Notes under the pieces: model-generated
The model's database searches: none
The model's input: the letters and a program-made list of their open reading frames with translations, nothing else
What the model was told of the DNA's origin: nothing
Translations under genes and position numbers: made by a program
Part shown: one piece after another, positions 9,311 to 18,378 of the stretch
How positions within the stretch are numbered: the first letter of the stretch is position 1
Layout: each line of letters begins with the position of its first letter
NCBI GenBank assembly: GCA_016401345.1
Contig: JAEACG010000002.1
Coordinates: 186,001-250,000, forward strand
Length of the DNA: 64,000 nucleotides
Direction of reading: 5' to 3'
From: Fictibacillus nanhaiensis
GTDB taxonomy: Bacteria > Bacillota > Bacilli > Bacillales > Fictibacillaceae

Positions 9311-9796
9311 TTAGATATATCGAAGTAAAACCTCACAGAACTTTTCTAAGTTCTCTTGATCGATCTCATCAAATCGTTCCTTCTCGGGACTATCAATATC
9401 TAGAACTCCTAGGAGCTGGCCGTCTTTAACTAACGGAACAACGATCTCGGATTGAGAAGCTGCATCACAGGCGATATGTCCAGGAAACTCATGAACATCT
9501 TTTACTACTAATGTTTCTTGATTTTGAGCGGACGTTCCGCATACTCCTCTTCCAAGAGGTATTCTTACGCAAGCTGGAAGCCCTTGAAAGGGTCCAAGAA
9601 CTAATTGGTTCGTCTCTACTTCAAGTGTATAAAATCCGACCCAGTTTACTCTGTCTAAGAATTGATTCAGTAAAGCAGAAGCATTTGCAAGATTCGCAGT
9701 AGCGTTTGTTTCACCCTCAAGTAAAGCAGAAAGTTGTTTTAACAGAAGAGAATACCCCTCATTTCTGTCTGTGCTATATTGCTGAACGGAAAACAT
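9311..9796 (-). CDS. ytsP: GAF-domain free methionine-R-sulfoxide reductase
   Basis: 161 residues forming a single GAF domain. The motifs LPACVRIPLGRGVCG and VHEFPGHIACDAAS contain the cysteines used by the fRMsr family to reduce free methionine-R-sulfoxide, regenerated by thioredoxin. Length and gene position next to refZ and hisJ match YtsP of B. subtilis. ATG at 9796 is preferred because TTTGGAGGAATC lies at normal distance upstream on the minus strand. Confidence 0.87.
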   Translation of the reverse strand: MFSVQQYSTDRNEGYSLLLKQLSALLEGETNATANLANASALLNQFLDRVNWVGFYTLEVETNQLVLGPFQGLPACVRIPLGRGVCGTSAQNQETLVVKDVHEFPGHIACDAASQSEIVVPLVKDGQLLGVLDIDSPEKERFDEIDQENLEKFCEVLLRYI

Positions 9797-9948
9797 CAAG
9801 ATTCCTCCAAACCTGATAAATTGTTTATTCTATCCTATCAAATAATGTTGAACTATACACCCAAAAGCCCTTATTTGTCGAGCGATTATTAAAGGTTTAT
9901 GTCTTCCGCCCAAGAATTTTATACAAGAGGGAAGGACGGTGGAAGAAA

Positions 9949-10635
9949 ATGAAGACAGATCCGATGGAAACGAAACTGAAAATAGCTGAGGCTGCGATTG
10001 CTCTTTTCACAAGCCAAGGATTTAAAGGAACGACCGTTAGGCAGATAGCAAAAAAAGCTGGTGTGAACATCGCTTTAATTTCGTACCATTTTGGAGGAAA
10101 GAAAGGTCTTCTAGAAGAGTTGATCACTTCATTTTTTGAAGGGTATATCAGAAGGATTGAAATCATCTATCATACATCGAGCTCTCCAACAGTAAAAGGG
10201 AATTTTATTGAAATAGTAGAAGCTTTGTTGATCTATCAACAGCGAAACCTTCCTCTTGCACGCTTTGTCTATCGTGAGATGACGCTTGATTCAACATTGG
10301 TACGTGAACTCATGTCTACCTACTTAGTAAAAGAAAAATACTTTTTGCAAACTTTGTTTGAAAAAGGGATGAAGAAAAAAGAATTCAGAAGGCAGCCTGT
10401 GGACTTTTTAACTATTCAGTTCAAGGATATGATGATGCTACCATTTTTGCATCCACTATATTTAGCTGAAGTTTATCAGATCAGTGCTGAAACAGAAACG
10501 TTCATCCAACCTTATAAAAAATGGATGATGAACTGGTTTGATAAATGTGTTTGTCTTCCTGAAAGAAAAAACCCCCTACTGTCTGCTGTTCAAAAGCCGT
10601 TATTCGGCTCTATTCAAGAGAAGTGGGGAAGTTAA
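9949..10635 (+). CDS. refZ: TetR-family regulator RefZ (YttP)
   Basis: 228 residues. The N-terminal TetR helix-turn-helix reads TTVRQIAKKAGVNIALISYHF (residues about 27-47), followed by a helical regulatory domain. Its place beside hisJ, ezrA, nifZ and thiI is that of B. subtilis refZ, which binds sites near the chromosome origin and affects FtsZ-ring placement during sporulation. Family assignment comes from the domain, the name from gene order. The last 36 bp overlap the 3' end of the convergent hisJ. Confidence 0.82.
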   Translation: MKTDPMETKLKIAEAAIALFTSQGFKGTTVRQIAKKAGVNIALISYHFGGKKGLLEELITSFFEGYIRRIEIIYHTSSSPTVKGNFIEIVEALLIYQQRNLPLARFVYREMTLDSTLVRELMSTYLVKEKYFLQTLFEKGMKKKEFRRQPVDFLTIQFKDMMMLPFLHPLYLAEVYQISAETETFIQPYKKWMMNWFDKCVCLPERKNPLLSAVQKPLFGSIQEKWGS

Positions 10636-11433
10636 TGTTGCTGTTGCTACTAATTGATCAAATCCTTGACCGAGTCCCTTAGCACTGTGGGCATCAGACC
10701 CATAGACGAGAGGGATTTTTCTTTTTTGTGCTTCTTTTATAATCCAATCTGAAGGGTAAGGCTCCAAACAATAAGGCTTAACAGCACCTGCTCCGTTGTA
10801 ATCCAAATACATTTTACGTTCAGACAAGGTTGTTAAAATGACTTCTACTTCCTTTTCATAACTAAAATCTGGAGGGAAAAGTGTTTGAAACTTCTTAGCT
10901 AATGTGATATGACCAATCCTTTTTGGCTGATGCTTCCCAAATGAATGACTGATTGATCTTCTAACCGTTTGAAAGTATAGGGAGTAGACAGCAGAAAGGC
11001 TACCCGACTGTTCAATCAATTCTTTAAATACATTCTCATCATAATCCATGCAGTAGTGCTTATTTTTGACATTTAGAAAATGAACAGAGAGAATGGCATC
11101 ATCGAGCTCTGGCCAAACTTCCTTAAGAAACGAATTCGTCTCCTCTTCATATCCATCTATAAAATCAATTTCTAATCCAGTAAAAATCTCTATTTTACTT
11201 TTATAAAATTTCTTAACTTCTCTCAAAGTGTTAAAGTAACTTCCTAATTGTTCGTGTGTCATGCTACTGTCTTTCGTGGGAGCAGGATCGGTAAATGTAT
11301 GAGGGAGCGGGGCATGCTCTGTAAAGGTAATACCTTTCATACCTAAAGAGATAGCTCTTTCGATATACATTTCAAATGTGTCTAGAGACCCATGGGGACA
11401 AAAAGGCGTATGGACATGTCCATCATAGTACAT
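10600..11433 (-). CDS. hisJ: Histidinol-phosphatase, PHP family
   Basis: 277 residues. The PHP metal motif DGHVHTPFCPHG is at residues 4-15, with GITFTEHAP, LEIDF and the C-terminal YGSDAHSAKGLG as further metal ligands. It removes phosphate from histidinol phosphate in histidine synthesis. The start MYYDGHVHT at 11433 follows AAAGGAGGAGTAAG; the longer frame adds 11 residues that include the ribosome site. It lies away from other his genes, as in B. subtilis. Confidence 0.93.
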   Translation of the reverse strand: MYYDGHVHTPFCPHGSLDTFEMYIERAISLGMKGITFTEHAPLPHTFTDPAPTKDSSMTHEQLGSYFNTLREVKKFYKSKIEIFTGLEIDFIDGYEEETNSFLKEVWPELDDAILSVHFLNVKNKHYCMDYDENVFKELIEQSGSLSAVYSLYFQTVRRSISHSFGKHQPKRIGHITLAKKFQTLFPPDFSYEKEVEVILTTLSERKMYLDYNGAGAVKPYCLEPYPSDWIIKEAQKRKIPLVYGSDAHSAKGLGQGFDQLVATATLTSPLLLNRAE

Positions 11434-11655
11434 CTTTCTTACTCCTCCTTTCGACAAAATCTTCATTAAATTGGAAAAAAATTATCAGATTATGCAATTT
11501 TTTTGCGTCAAATGTTTGTTTACATGTTATCATAAAAGCATTAAACTGCAATTTTTATAGAATAAAAACTAAATTAGATCGGTAAAGCGATTTAAACATA
11601 CGAATACATAATGTAGGCCATATAGAAATTTGAACAGATAGAAAGGGTGCCTCTG

Positions 11656-13347
11656 ATGATATACATAGTCATTGCCATCGTTACATTCCTAGCATTGATC
11701 CTATACGGTGCCATGTCACGCCGAAGAGTGTATAAAGAAATTGATCGACTTGAAGCATGGAAAATGCAAATTATGAATCGCCCATTAACAGAAGAGATTT
11801 CAAAAGTTAAGGGTATGGCGATGATTGGGGAAACGGAAGAAAAATTTGAAATGTGGCGTCAAGAATGGGATGAGATGGTAACGGCTCAACTTCCTAATTT
11901 AGAAGAAGACTTATTCGACGCTGAGGAATATACAGATAAGTACCGCTTTAAAAAAGCTAGATCTATTTTAGCTGGGGTTAGCCAATCATTAGAAAAAATC
12001 GAGATGAGAATTAAAGAGATTACTTCAGAGATTAATGAGTTAGTTACGAGTGAGGAACTAAATCGAGAAGAGATCGTTGAAGCGAAAGAAAAGCTGCAAG
12101 AAACAAAGAAGTACTATTTAACACATATCCGCGCACTTGGTCAGACAGCACCAATTTTTGATAAAGAGCTGGATGAGATTAAAGCACTGTTTGAAACATT
12201 TGAATCACTTACTGTACAAGGAAGCCATCTAGAAGCTAGACAAAGACTTGTAGAGAGTTTAAACCGTATTTCAGACTGTAAAACGAAGATGCAGGGTGTT
12301 CCTGAACTTCTAGTGATCCTTCAATCGGATATACCAAATTCATTGAAAGAATTAAGTGCAGGTTTTACTGAGATGGAACAGCAAGGCTACGTTCTACATC
12401 ATATCGGTATTGAAAAAGAGATCAGTTCTTTGAAAGATCTTAACGAACAAGCGTTGAACAGAGTGTTAGATTTGGAGCTTGAGAGTGCTCAAAAAGATAT
12501 GGACGAAACGGTTCAGAAAATGGATCAGCTCTATGAAATGCTCGAAAACGAAGTGCATTCTAAGCAATTTGTAATTAGTGAAAGAGAAATCTTTTTCTCT
12601 TCCATTCAAGATCTTCAAGATAGAATTGAGAATTTAAAGCAAGAGACCCAAATTGTTTCTTCTACTTACTTGATCGAACAAAATGAAGCAGAAATGCAAA
12701 AGAAGATTGAAAAACTGTTTCACAAGCTACAGAGTCGTTTCTTAATCATTGAAGATTCAATAGACGAAAAAAGAGAATCTTATTCAGTTATTCGAGAGAT
12801 GATGGAAGAGATGCAAAAGCAGATGGAAGAACTGCAGCGTTCTCAGAAAGTATATGAAGAAATGCTTCATAACTTAAGAAAAGATGAGCTTGAAACGAAA
12901 CAAAGCTTAAGAGAACTAAGAAAGAAACTGCTCGAAGCAAGAAGAATGGTACAAAAGAGCAACCTTCCTGGATTACCGGAACACTACTTGATTACGATCG
13001 GGAAGGCAGAAGAATATATCATCGAAGTTTCTAAAAAGCTGGATGAGAAGCCTCTTGAAATGTCAGATGTTTCTTATGTACTAAACAAAGCGCACGAAGC
13101 AGTAAACGAAGGTTACGATGAAACGTCTAAGATGATCGAGAATGCTTTCTTAGCTGAGAAGCTCATACAGTACGGCAATAGATTCAGAAGTTCTTATCAA
13201 TCTGTATCCGTTCGATTGATTGAAGCAGAGATCGCTTTTCGAAATTATCAGTATGAAGATGCTCTTGAGATTGCAGCTTCTGCGATAGAAAGTGTTAGAC
13301 CTGGAATCCTTAAAGAGATGGAAATCAATTTAAAGTCACATGTATAA
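11656..13347 (+). CDS. ezrA: Septation ring formation regulator EzrA
   Basis: 563 residues, the EzrA length. One N-terminal membrane helix (IYIVIAIVTFLALILYGAM) is followed by a long series of spectrin-like coiled-coil helices. EzrA binds FtsZ at the membrane, limits Z-ring formation away from mid-cell and helps bring PBP1 to the septum. The ATG at 11656 is set 8 nt from GAAAGGG; an in-frame GTG at 11647 overlaps that site. Neighbours hisJ and nifZ-thiI are the conserved context. Confidence 0.96.
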   Translation: MIYIVIAIVTFLALILYGAMSRRRVYKEIDRLEAWKMQIMNRPLTEEISKVKGMAMIGETEEKFEMWRQEWDEMVTAQLPNLEEDLFDAEEYTDKYRFKKARSILAGVSQSLEKIEMRIKEITSEINELVTSEELNREEIVEAKEKLQETKKYYLTHIRALGQTAPIFDKELDEIKALFETFESLTVQGSHLEARQRLVESLNRISDCKTKMQGVPELLVILQSDIPNSLKELSAGFTEMEQQGYVLHHIGIEKEISSLKDLNEQALNRVLDLELESAQKDMDETVQKMDQLYEMLENEVHSKQFVISEREIFFSSIQDLQDRIENLKQETQIVSSTYLIEQNEAEMQKKIEKLFHKLQSRFLIIEDSIDEKRESYSVIREMMEEMQKQMEELQRSQKVYEEMLHNLRKDELETKQSLRELRKKLLEARRMVQKSNLPGLPEHYLITIGKAEEYIIEVSKKLDEKPLEMSDVSYVLNKAHEAVNEGYDETSKMIENAFLAEKLIQYGNRFRSSYQSVSVRLIEAEIAFRNYQYEDALEIAASAIESVRPGILKEMEINLKSHV

Positions 13348-13348
13348 A

Positions 13349-13381
13349 AACTGCGAGGATTCAATTCCTGCAGTTTTTTTG
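13349..13381 (+). terminator. Terminator after ezrA
   Basis: AACTGC (13349-13354) with inner AGGA/TCCT pairs to GCAGTT (13370-13375), followed by seven Ts. Confidence 0.85.
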
Positions 13382-13519
13382 CTGTTTAAAAGAATTTTAT
13401 TTTAGTGAGTTAACAAAAACTAGGATATAAGTGGAGATGTGCACGATAGCTAAATTATGGTATGATAATGAAATGTGTGTTTTAGAACGGTTTGGAATGG
13501 ATAATTGGAGGATTCAACA

Positions 13520-14662
13520 ATGATTTATTTGGATAATAGTGCAACAACAAAGCCATATAAGGAAGTACTTGATACGTTCGTTACGGTGTCAGAAAGGTAT
13601 TTTGCCAATCCATCTTCCCTTCATTCTAAAGGAGGCGAAGCTGAGAAATTGCTTGGTCAGGCCAGAAAGTCAATTGCTCAGTTACTGGAGGTTGCTCCAT
13701 CAGAAGTCGTTTTCACCTCTGGTGGTACAGAAGGCAACAATATTGCGATCAAAGGGATTGCTTTTCAACATCAAAATCGAGGTAAACACCTTATAACATC
13801 TTCTGTTGAGCATGCATCGAGTCATGAATCCTTTCAATATCTTGAATCACAAGGTTTCGAAGTAACGTATCTTCCTGTGGATCACAACGGTTTGATTTCA
13901 TTAGAAGAACTTAAGTGTTCGATCCGGCCAGATACGATTCTTGTTTCACTTATTCATGTCAATAACGAAACGGGAACGATACAACCTATTCAAGAGATAG
14001 GTAAGATCTTGAAAGAGCATCCGAAGATTTTTTTCCATGTCGACAATGTTCAAGGTGTCGGTAAGGTTGACCTGCCACTAAAGGAGTGGGGGATTGATCT
14101 ATGCACGATATCTGCCCATAAAATTCACGGTTTAAAAGGAAATGGGATTCTATTTGTGAAGAATGGTGTGAGTGTCTCTTCTTTATTCACTGGTGGAGAA
14201 CAAGAATTAAAGAAAAGAGCCGGGACTGAAAATGTTGCAGGTATTGTAGCTATGGCAAAAGCGTTAAGGTTAATTCTTCAAGAAATGAAGGAAAAGAAAG
14301 AAAATTTACTTGAGATTAAACAGTTCTTAATTGAAGAGTTGCGTTCCATAGATGGAATAGACATCAATACATCTATAAAGTACTCAGCTCCTCACATTAT
14401 TAATTTTTCAGTGAAGGGTATCAAACCAGAAGTGCTGATCCATTCCCTTGATAAAAGAGATGTTTATGTATCAACTCGATCTGCATGTTCATCAAAACAA
14501 GGTGGAGCTAGCCGTATCTTACTAGAGATGGGGTTAGGAGAAAATCGTGCTTCAACGGCTATTCGTTTGAGTATCTCCTATGGAAACACTTTGAAAGAAG
14601 CAGAACTGTCTTTAAAAATATTAAAAGAAGAACTAATAAATATTAAGAAGGTAATGAGGTAA
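13520..14662 (+). CDS. nifZ: Cysteine desulfurase paired with ThiI
   Basis: 380 residues, class V aminotransferase fold. PLP lysine K201 in SAHKIHG and catalytic cysteine C323 in STRSACSSKQ are present. It makes the protein persulfide that is passed to ThiI for 4-thiouridine in tRNA and thiazole synthesis. The ATG at 13520 follows TTGGAGG. The stop overlaps the thiI start (TAATG), so the two are translationally coupled; this pairing is what gives the function within a large family. Confidence 0.93.
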   Translation: MIYLDNSATTKPYKEVLDTFVTVSERYFANPSSLHSKGGEAEKLLGQARKSIAQLLEVAPSEVVFTSGGTEGNNIAIKGIAFQHQNRGKHLITSSVEHASSHESFQYLESQGFEVTYLPVDHNGLISLEELKCSIRPDTILVSLIHVNNETGTIQPIQEIGKILKEHPKIFFHVDNVQGVGKVDLPLKEWGIDLCTISAHKIHGLKGNGILFVKNGVSVSSLFTGGEQELKKRAGTENVAGIVAMAKALRLILQEMKEKKENLLEIKQFLIEELRSIDGIDINTSIKYSAPHIINFSVKGIKPEVLIHSLDKRDVYVSTRSACSSKQGGASRILLEMGLGENRASTAIRLSISYGNTLKEAELSLKILKEELINIKKVMR

Positions 14663-15879
14663 TGAAGATGATTTATGATCATTTAGTCGTACGCTATGGT
14701 GAATTATCACTAAAAGGAAAGAACAGAAGGCATTTCGAATCACAGCTTTTTGAAACAGTAAAAAGAAAAATGCGTCCGTTTCAGGATCTGAATATGTCAA
14801 AACACTTTGACCGAATTGTTATTGAGTTAAACGGCCAATCATATGAGCCTATCGTCAAATCACTACAGGATATTTTTGGCATCCACTCGATCAGTTTAGC
14901 TGTAAGATCTGAAAATGACTTAGAAGCGATCCAGAAAGCAGCGTTAATCGCTCTTAATGAAGCGATGGAAGGAAAGAAGACGTTTAAAGTTACTGGTAAA
15001 CGCTCATTAAAGTCCTTCCCAGTTAACTCCATGCAGCTTAACCAAGAAGTTGGAGGATACCTTTTAAGAAACACGGAAGGTTTAACCGTTGATGTTCATA
15101 ATCCAGATGTAAATGTAAAAGTGGAAGTAAAAGATACAGGAACTTACATCAGCTCAAAATCATTTGAGGGAGCTGGCGGTCTGCCGATCGGTGTTGGCGG
15201 TAAAGCGATGCTAATGCTTTCAGGTGGTATTGACAGTCCAGTAGCGGGATATTTGACTATGAAGCGTGGTGTTCGTATTGAAGGTGTTCATTTTCATAGT
15301 CCGCCATTTACAAGTGAACGGGCAAAACAAAAAGTGGTGGATCTGACACAAGAGCTCACTCGCTATAGCGGAGGCAAGATCAAGCTTCATGTTGTACCTT
15401 TTACAAAAATTCAACAAACGATCAAAGATAAGATTCCGTCTAGTTATAGCATGACAATCATGAGAAGAGTAATGCTAAGAATCACTGAGCGTTTAGCGGA
15501 GAACAACCATGCGATGGCTATCGCGAACGGAGAGAATCTCGGCCAAGTTGCAAGTCAGACGATGCATAGCATGTATGCGATCAATGAAGTAACAAACCTG
15601 CCTATTCTTCGCCCTGTTATTACAATGGATAAGCTAGAGATCATGAATTTGTCGCATAAAATTGGAACATATGAGATTTCAATTCGTCCTTATGAAGATT
15701 GCTGTACCATTTTCTTGCCATCTGCACCAAAGACTAAGCCGAAGCGTGAGAAAGCGATTCGGTTTGAGAAAAATATTGAAAACCTTGAAGAGTTGATTGA
15801 AGAAGCGGTTAATGAAGTTGAGACGCTGATTCTTGAAGAAGGGAAATCAACGGACGAAACGTTTGATGATTTGCTTTAA
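14662..15879 (+). CDS. thiI: tRNA 4-thiouridine synthase ThiI (no rhodanese domain)
   Basis: 405 residues: ferredoxin-like and THUMP domains in the first 170 residues, then the PP-loop pyrophosphatase SGGIDSPVAGY near 187-197. It adenylates U8 of tRNA and transfers sulfur; also involved in thiamine thiazole formation. The C-terminal rhodanese domain of the E. coli enzyme is absent, as in B. subtilis, so sulfur comes straight from the desulfurase encoded upstream. Start ATG overlaps the upstream stop codon. Confidence 0.96.
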   Translation: MKMIYDHLVVRYGELSLKGKNRRHFESQLFETVKRKMRPFQDLNMSKHFDRIVIELNGQSYEPIVKSLQDIFGIHSISLAVRSENDLEAIQKAALIALNEAMEGKKTFKVTGKRSLKSFPVNSMQLNQEVGGYLLRNTEGLTVDVHNPDVNVKVEVKDTGTYISSKSFEGAGGLPIGVGGKAMLMLSGGIDSPVAGYLTMKRGVRIEGVHFHSPPFTSERAKQKVVDLTQELTRYSGGKIKLHVVPFTKIQQTIKDKIPSSYSMTIMRRVMLRITERLAENNHAMAIANGENLGQVASQTMHSMYAINEVTNLPILRPVITMDKLEIMNLSHKIGTYEISIRPYEDCCTIFLPSAPKTKPKREKAIRFEKNIENLEELIEEAVNEVETLILEEGKSTDETFDDLL

Positions 15880-15891
15880 GACATCTTGTAA

Positions 15892-16024
15892 GTAGTTGAT
15901 TTCCGTTACAGGTGCTCGCTTTCCGTGGGGCAGGCGGTGAGCCCTTTACCGCTTTGCGCCCTTAAGGGTCTCACCTGACCGCTTGTCCCACAGGAGTCTC
16001 GCACCTTTCACTCCAATCAAGTAG
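15892..16024. repeat. Dispersed Bacillus-type palindromic repeat, full copy
   Basis: 133 bp starting GTAGTTGATTTCCGTTAC and ending CACTCCAATCAAGTAG, with inner inverted blocks GGTGAGCCCTT / AAGGGTCTCACC and GTGGGGCAGGCGG / CCGCTTGTCCCAC. It looks like the REP/bcr-type elements scattered in Bacillus intergenic DNA (recognition from memory). A shorter copy is at 9147-9218. Confidence 0.8.
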
Positions 16025-16153
16025 TCAATAAAGAGAAAAGAAATGACATGAAAGTAATCGGTGATAAAAAATTGATTAATGACTACAACGTTTAGCGGTG
16101 GAGATTCATGCACGCTTCAGTTCAAAAATTAACAAGATAAGACCAAGGGTAAG

Positions 16154-16180
16154 AAGTCTGCACATTGTGTGGGCTTTTTT
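16154..16180 (+). terminator. Terminator downstream of thiI
   Basis: AAGTC plus CACA pair with TGTG plus GGCTT across a small bulge, then TTTTT. Nothing else coding is visible in 16025-16340. Confidence 0.6.
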
Positions 16181-16340
16181 CTTTTTTAGGAGCCGTAGCT
16201 TTTGCATTTGTATTGACTCTCACATGCAGGTTGATTGGTGCGCAAGTTTGTCGAAGCGAGCAATATGAGCGGAAATTAACTGCTTTTAAAATGTTCTTTT
16301 CAATTAATATTGAAATGGCAACACACACAACAATTTCCAA

Positions 16341-16370
16341 GAATTGAATCGGCCATTTAGACACATCTTA
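16341..16370 (+). promoter_or_regulatory. Candidate forespore (sigma-G/F) promoter of sspA
   Basis: CATCTTA at 16364-16370 fits the sigma-G -10 pattern CATnhTA, and GAATT at 16341-16345 lies 18 nt upstream as a weak -35. The expected start is just before the strong ribosome site AAGGAGGTGA. Assigned mainly because SASP genes are sigma-G dependent. Confidence 0.4.
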
Positions 16371-16394
16371 TTAGTACAAAGGAGGTGAAACAAC

Positions 16395-16580
16395 ATGGCA
16401 AACCAAAACCAATTAGTAGTACCAGGTGCACAACAAGCTGTAGACCAAATGAAGTATGAAATCGCTTCTGAATTCGGTGTAAACCTTGGACCAGATTCAA
16501 CTGCACGTGCTAACGGATCTGTAGGTGGAGAAATCACTAAGCGTCTAGTAGCTCAAGCTCTAGGTGGATACTCTAAGTAA
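16395..16580 (+). CDS. sspA: Alpha/beta-type small acid-soluble spore protein
   Basis: 61 residues with both SASP signatures: [13 protein letters not shown] (GPR protease cleavage region) and [14 protein letters not shown] near the C-terminus. It coats spore DNA, holds it in an A-like form and protects against UV and heat; it is degraded on germination. Ribosome site AAGGAGGTGA lies 6 nt upstream. Shows that the host makes endospores. Which of the alpha/beta paralogues it is comes from its position next to thiI. Confidence 0.95.
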   Translation: MANQNQLVVPGAQQAVDQMKYEIASEFGVNLGPDSTARANGSVGGEITKRLVAQALGGYSK

Positions 16581-16595
16581 ATAGTAATGGCTAAC

Positions 16596-16625
16596 GGAGC
16601 GGGTTGTCCCCGCTCCTTTTATTTT
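16596..16625 (+). terminator. Terminator after sspA
   Basis: GGAGCGGG (16596-16603) pairs with CCCGCTCC (16609-16616), followed by TTTTATTTTT. Confidence 0.92.
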
Positions 16626-16708
16626 TGTGCATATATGACTAAATTTTAAAAATTTTCTAAAATATATTATAATGGTAAAGAACAACATGAATTGAAAGGG
16701 TGAAGTAA

Positions 16709-18283
16709 ATGAACTTGATTGCTCCAAACATTTATAATTTAACAGAAGAAATGGAAAAGTATGCTTTAAACCCTGAAAAAAAAGCTTTAATCTGGATGGA
16801 TGAACAAGGTATTACAGAGGAGATTACATATAAGAAGCTCCTAGACAGAGCGAATCAAATTGCAAATTCTTTAGAAGAACTTGGACTGACTAAAGGTGAT
16901 AGAGTTCTGATCATCATGCCACGACTGATTGAAACGTATGCGGTCTATATCGCTTGTTTGAAAGCTGGAATTTCTGTTATTCCATGCTCAGAAATGTTAA
17001 GAGCTAAGGACCTGAGCTACCGTGTCCAGCATAGTGAAGCTAAAGCGATCATTGCGGATTACCGATTTACAGAGCAAGTTAATGAGATCAAAGACCACTT
17101 GCCTACACTTACATATAAAATTAGTGCGAACGGGGAAACAGATAACTGGTTAAGCTTACAAGCTATAACGAATAATGTAAGCGTTTCCTATAAAGCGCCT
17201 GAAACGGCGAAGGATGATATGGCTTTTTTATCCTACACATCTGGCACAACAGGACAGCCTAAAGGTGTCGTTCATACACACGGATGGGCGTATGCGCATA
17301 TTCGAACGGCAGCAAAAAGCTGGTTGAACATTTCAGAAAATGACAAAGTATGGGCAACAGCGGGACCGGGTTGGCAAAAATGGATTTGGAGTCCTTTTTT
17401 ATCCACTCTAGGTACTGGTTCTACGGGTTTTGTCTATCAAGGTAAGTTCGATCCGAAAAAATATTTAACACTTTTGCAAGACCAACAGATCTCGGTGTTA
17501 TGCTGTACACCAACAGAGTATCGTTTGATGGCTAAAGTAGACAATTTAGATCAATACAAATTACCGCATTTAAGAAGTGCTGTATCAGCAGGAGAACCAC
17601 TGAACCGAGAAGTGATCGACACGTTTGAAAAATATTTCCATATCAAAGTCCGTGATGGGTATGGACAGACAGAGAATACATTATTAGTCGGTACGATGGA
17701 GGGCATGGAGATCAAGCCAGGTTCAATGGGTAAGCCGACGCCTGGAAATGATGTTGATGTCATTGATGAAAACGGAAAACCTGTTGCTGCTGGAGAAGTT
17801 GGTGATATTGCCGTTCATAAAAATTGTCCTGCTCTGTTTAAAGAATATTATAAAGATCGGGATCGGACGATGATGGCTTTCCGTGGTGATTATTATGTGA
17901 CGGGTGATAAAGCGAAGAAAGATGCTGAAGGCTATTTATGGTTCGAAGGCAGAGGCGACGATATTATTATCTCCTCAGGGTATACGATCGGACCTTTTGA
18001 AGTAGAGGATGCACTTGTAAAGCACCCAGCTGTTAAAGAATGTGCAGTAGTGGCAAGTCCAGATGAAATACGTGGTCATATTGTTAAAGCGTTTGTTGTT
18101 TTACGAGATCATACTGCAAGTAACGATGCCTTAACAAAAGAACTTCAAGAACACGTAAAAGAACTTACAGCTCCATATAAATACCCAAGATCCATAGAAT
18201 ATGTTGATGATCTTCCAAAGACAACTTCAGGAAAGATCAGACGTATCGAGCTTCGTCAGCTAGAAGCATCAAAATCAAGATGA
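16709..18283 (+). CDS. mbcS: Acyl-CoA synthetase of the methylbutyryl-CoA synthetase type
   Basis: 524 residues, AMP-forming acyl-CoA synthetase. Motifs: LSYTSGTTGQPKGVVHTH (ATP loop), DGYGQTE, TGDKAKKD, and PKTTSGKIRR with the catalytic lysine near the C-terminus. It is closer to medium/branched-chain synthetases than to AcsA. In B. subtilis the gene at this position (ytcI) is MbcS, which activates 2-methylbutyrate and isobutyrate as starters for branched fatty acids. That substrate is inferred from position, not read from the sequence. Confidence 0.8.
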   Translation: MNLIAPNIYNLTEEMEKYALNPEKKALIWMDEQGITEEITYKKLLDRANQIANSLEELGLTKGDRVLIIMPRLIETYAVYIACLKAGISVIPCSEMLRAKDLSYRVQHSEAKAIIADYRFTEQVNEIKDHLPTLTYKISANGETDNWLSLQAITNNVSVSYKAPETAKDDMAFLSYTSGTTGQPKGVVHTHGWAYAHIRTAAKSWLNISENDKVWATAGPGWQKWIWSPFLSTLGTGSTGFVYQGKFDPKKYLTLLQDQQISVLCCTPTEYRLMAKVDNLDQYKLPHLRSAVSAGEPLNREVIDTFEKYFHIKVRDGYGQTENTLLVGTMEGMEIKPGSMGKPTPGNDVDVIDENGKPVAAGEVGDIAVHKNCPALFKEYYKDRDRTMMAFRGDYYVTGDKAKKDAEGYLWFEGRGDDIIISSGYTIGPFEVEDALVKHPAVKECAVVASPDEIRGHIVKAFVVLRDHTASNDALTKELQEHVKELTAPYKYPRSIEYVDDLPKTTSGKIRRIELRQLEASKSR

Positions 18284-18294
18284 TTTTTAAGGAA

Positions 18295-18322
18295 AAAGCA
18301 GATAACTTATCTGCTTTTTTGC
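18295..18322 (+). terminator. Terminator after mbcS
   Basis: AAAGCAGATA (18295-18304) pairs with TATCTGCTTT (18308-18317) and runs into Ts. Confidence 0.88.
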
Positions 18323-18378
18323 TTGGTTTTTAAGTTATACTACTTTTAAAAGAAGATGAATAAAGGTGGTCAAATAAA

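Noticed and set aside
17175-17190. cre-like sequence TGTAAGCGTTTCC within mbcS
   Set aside because: Lies mid-gene far from any promoter and lacks the second half of the site.
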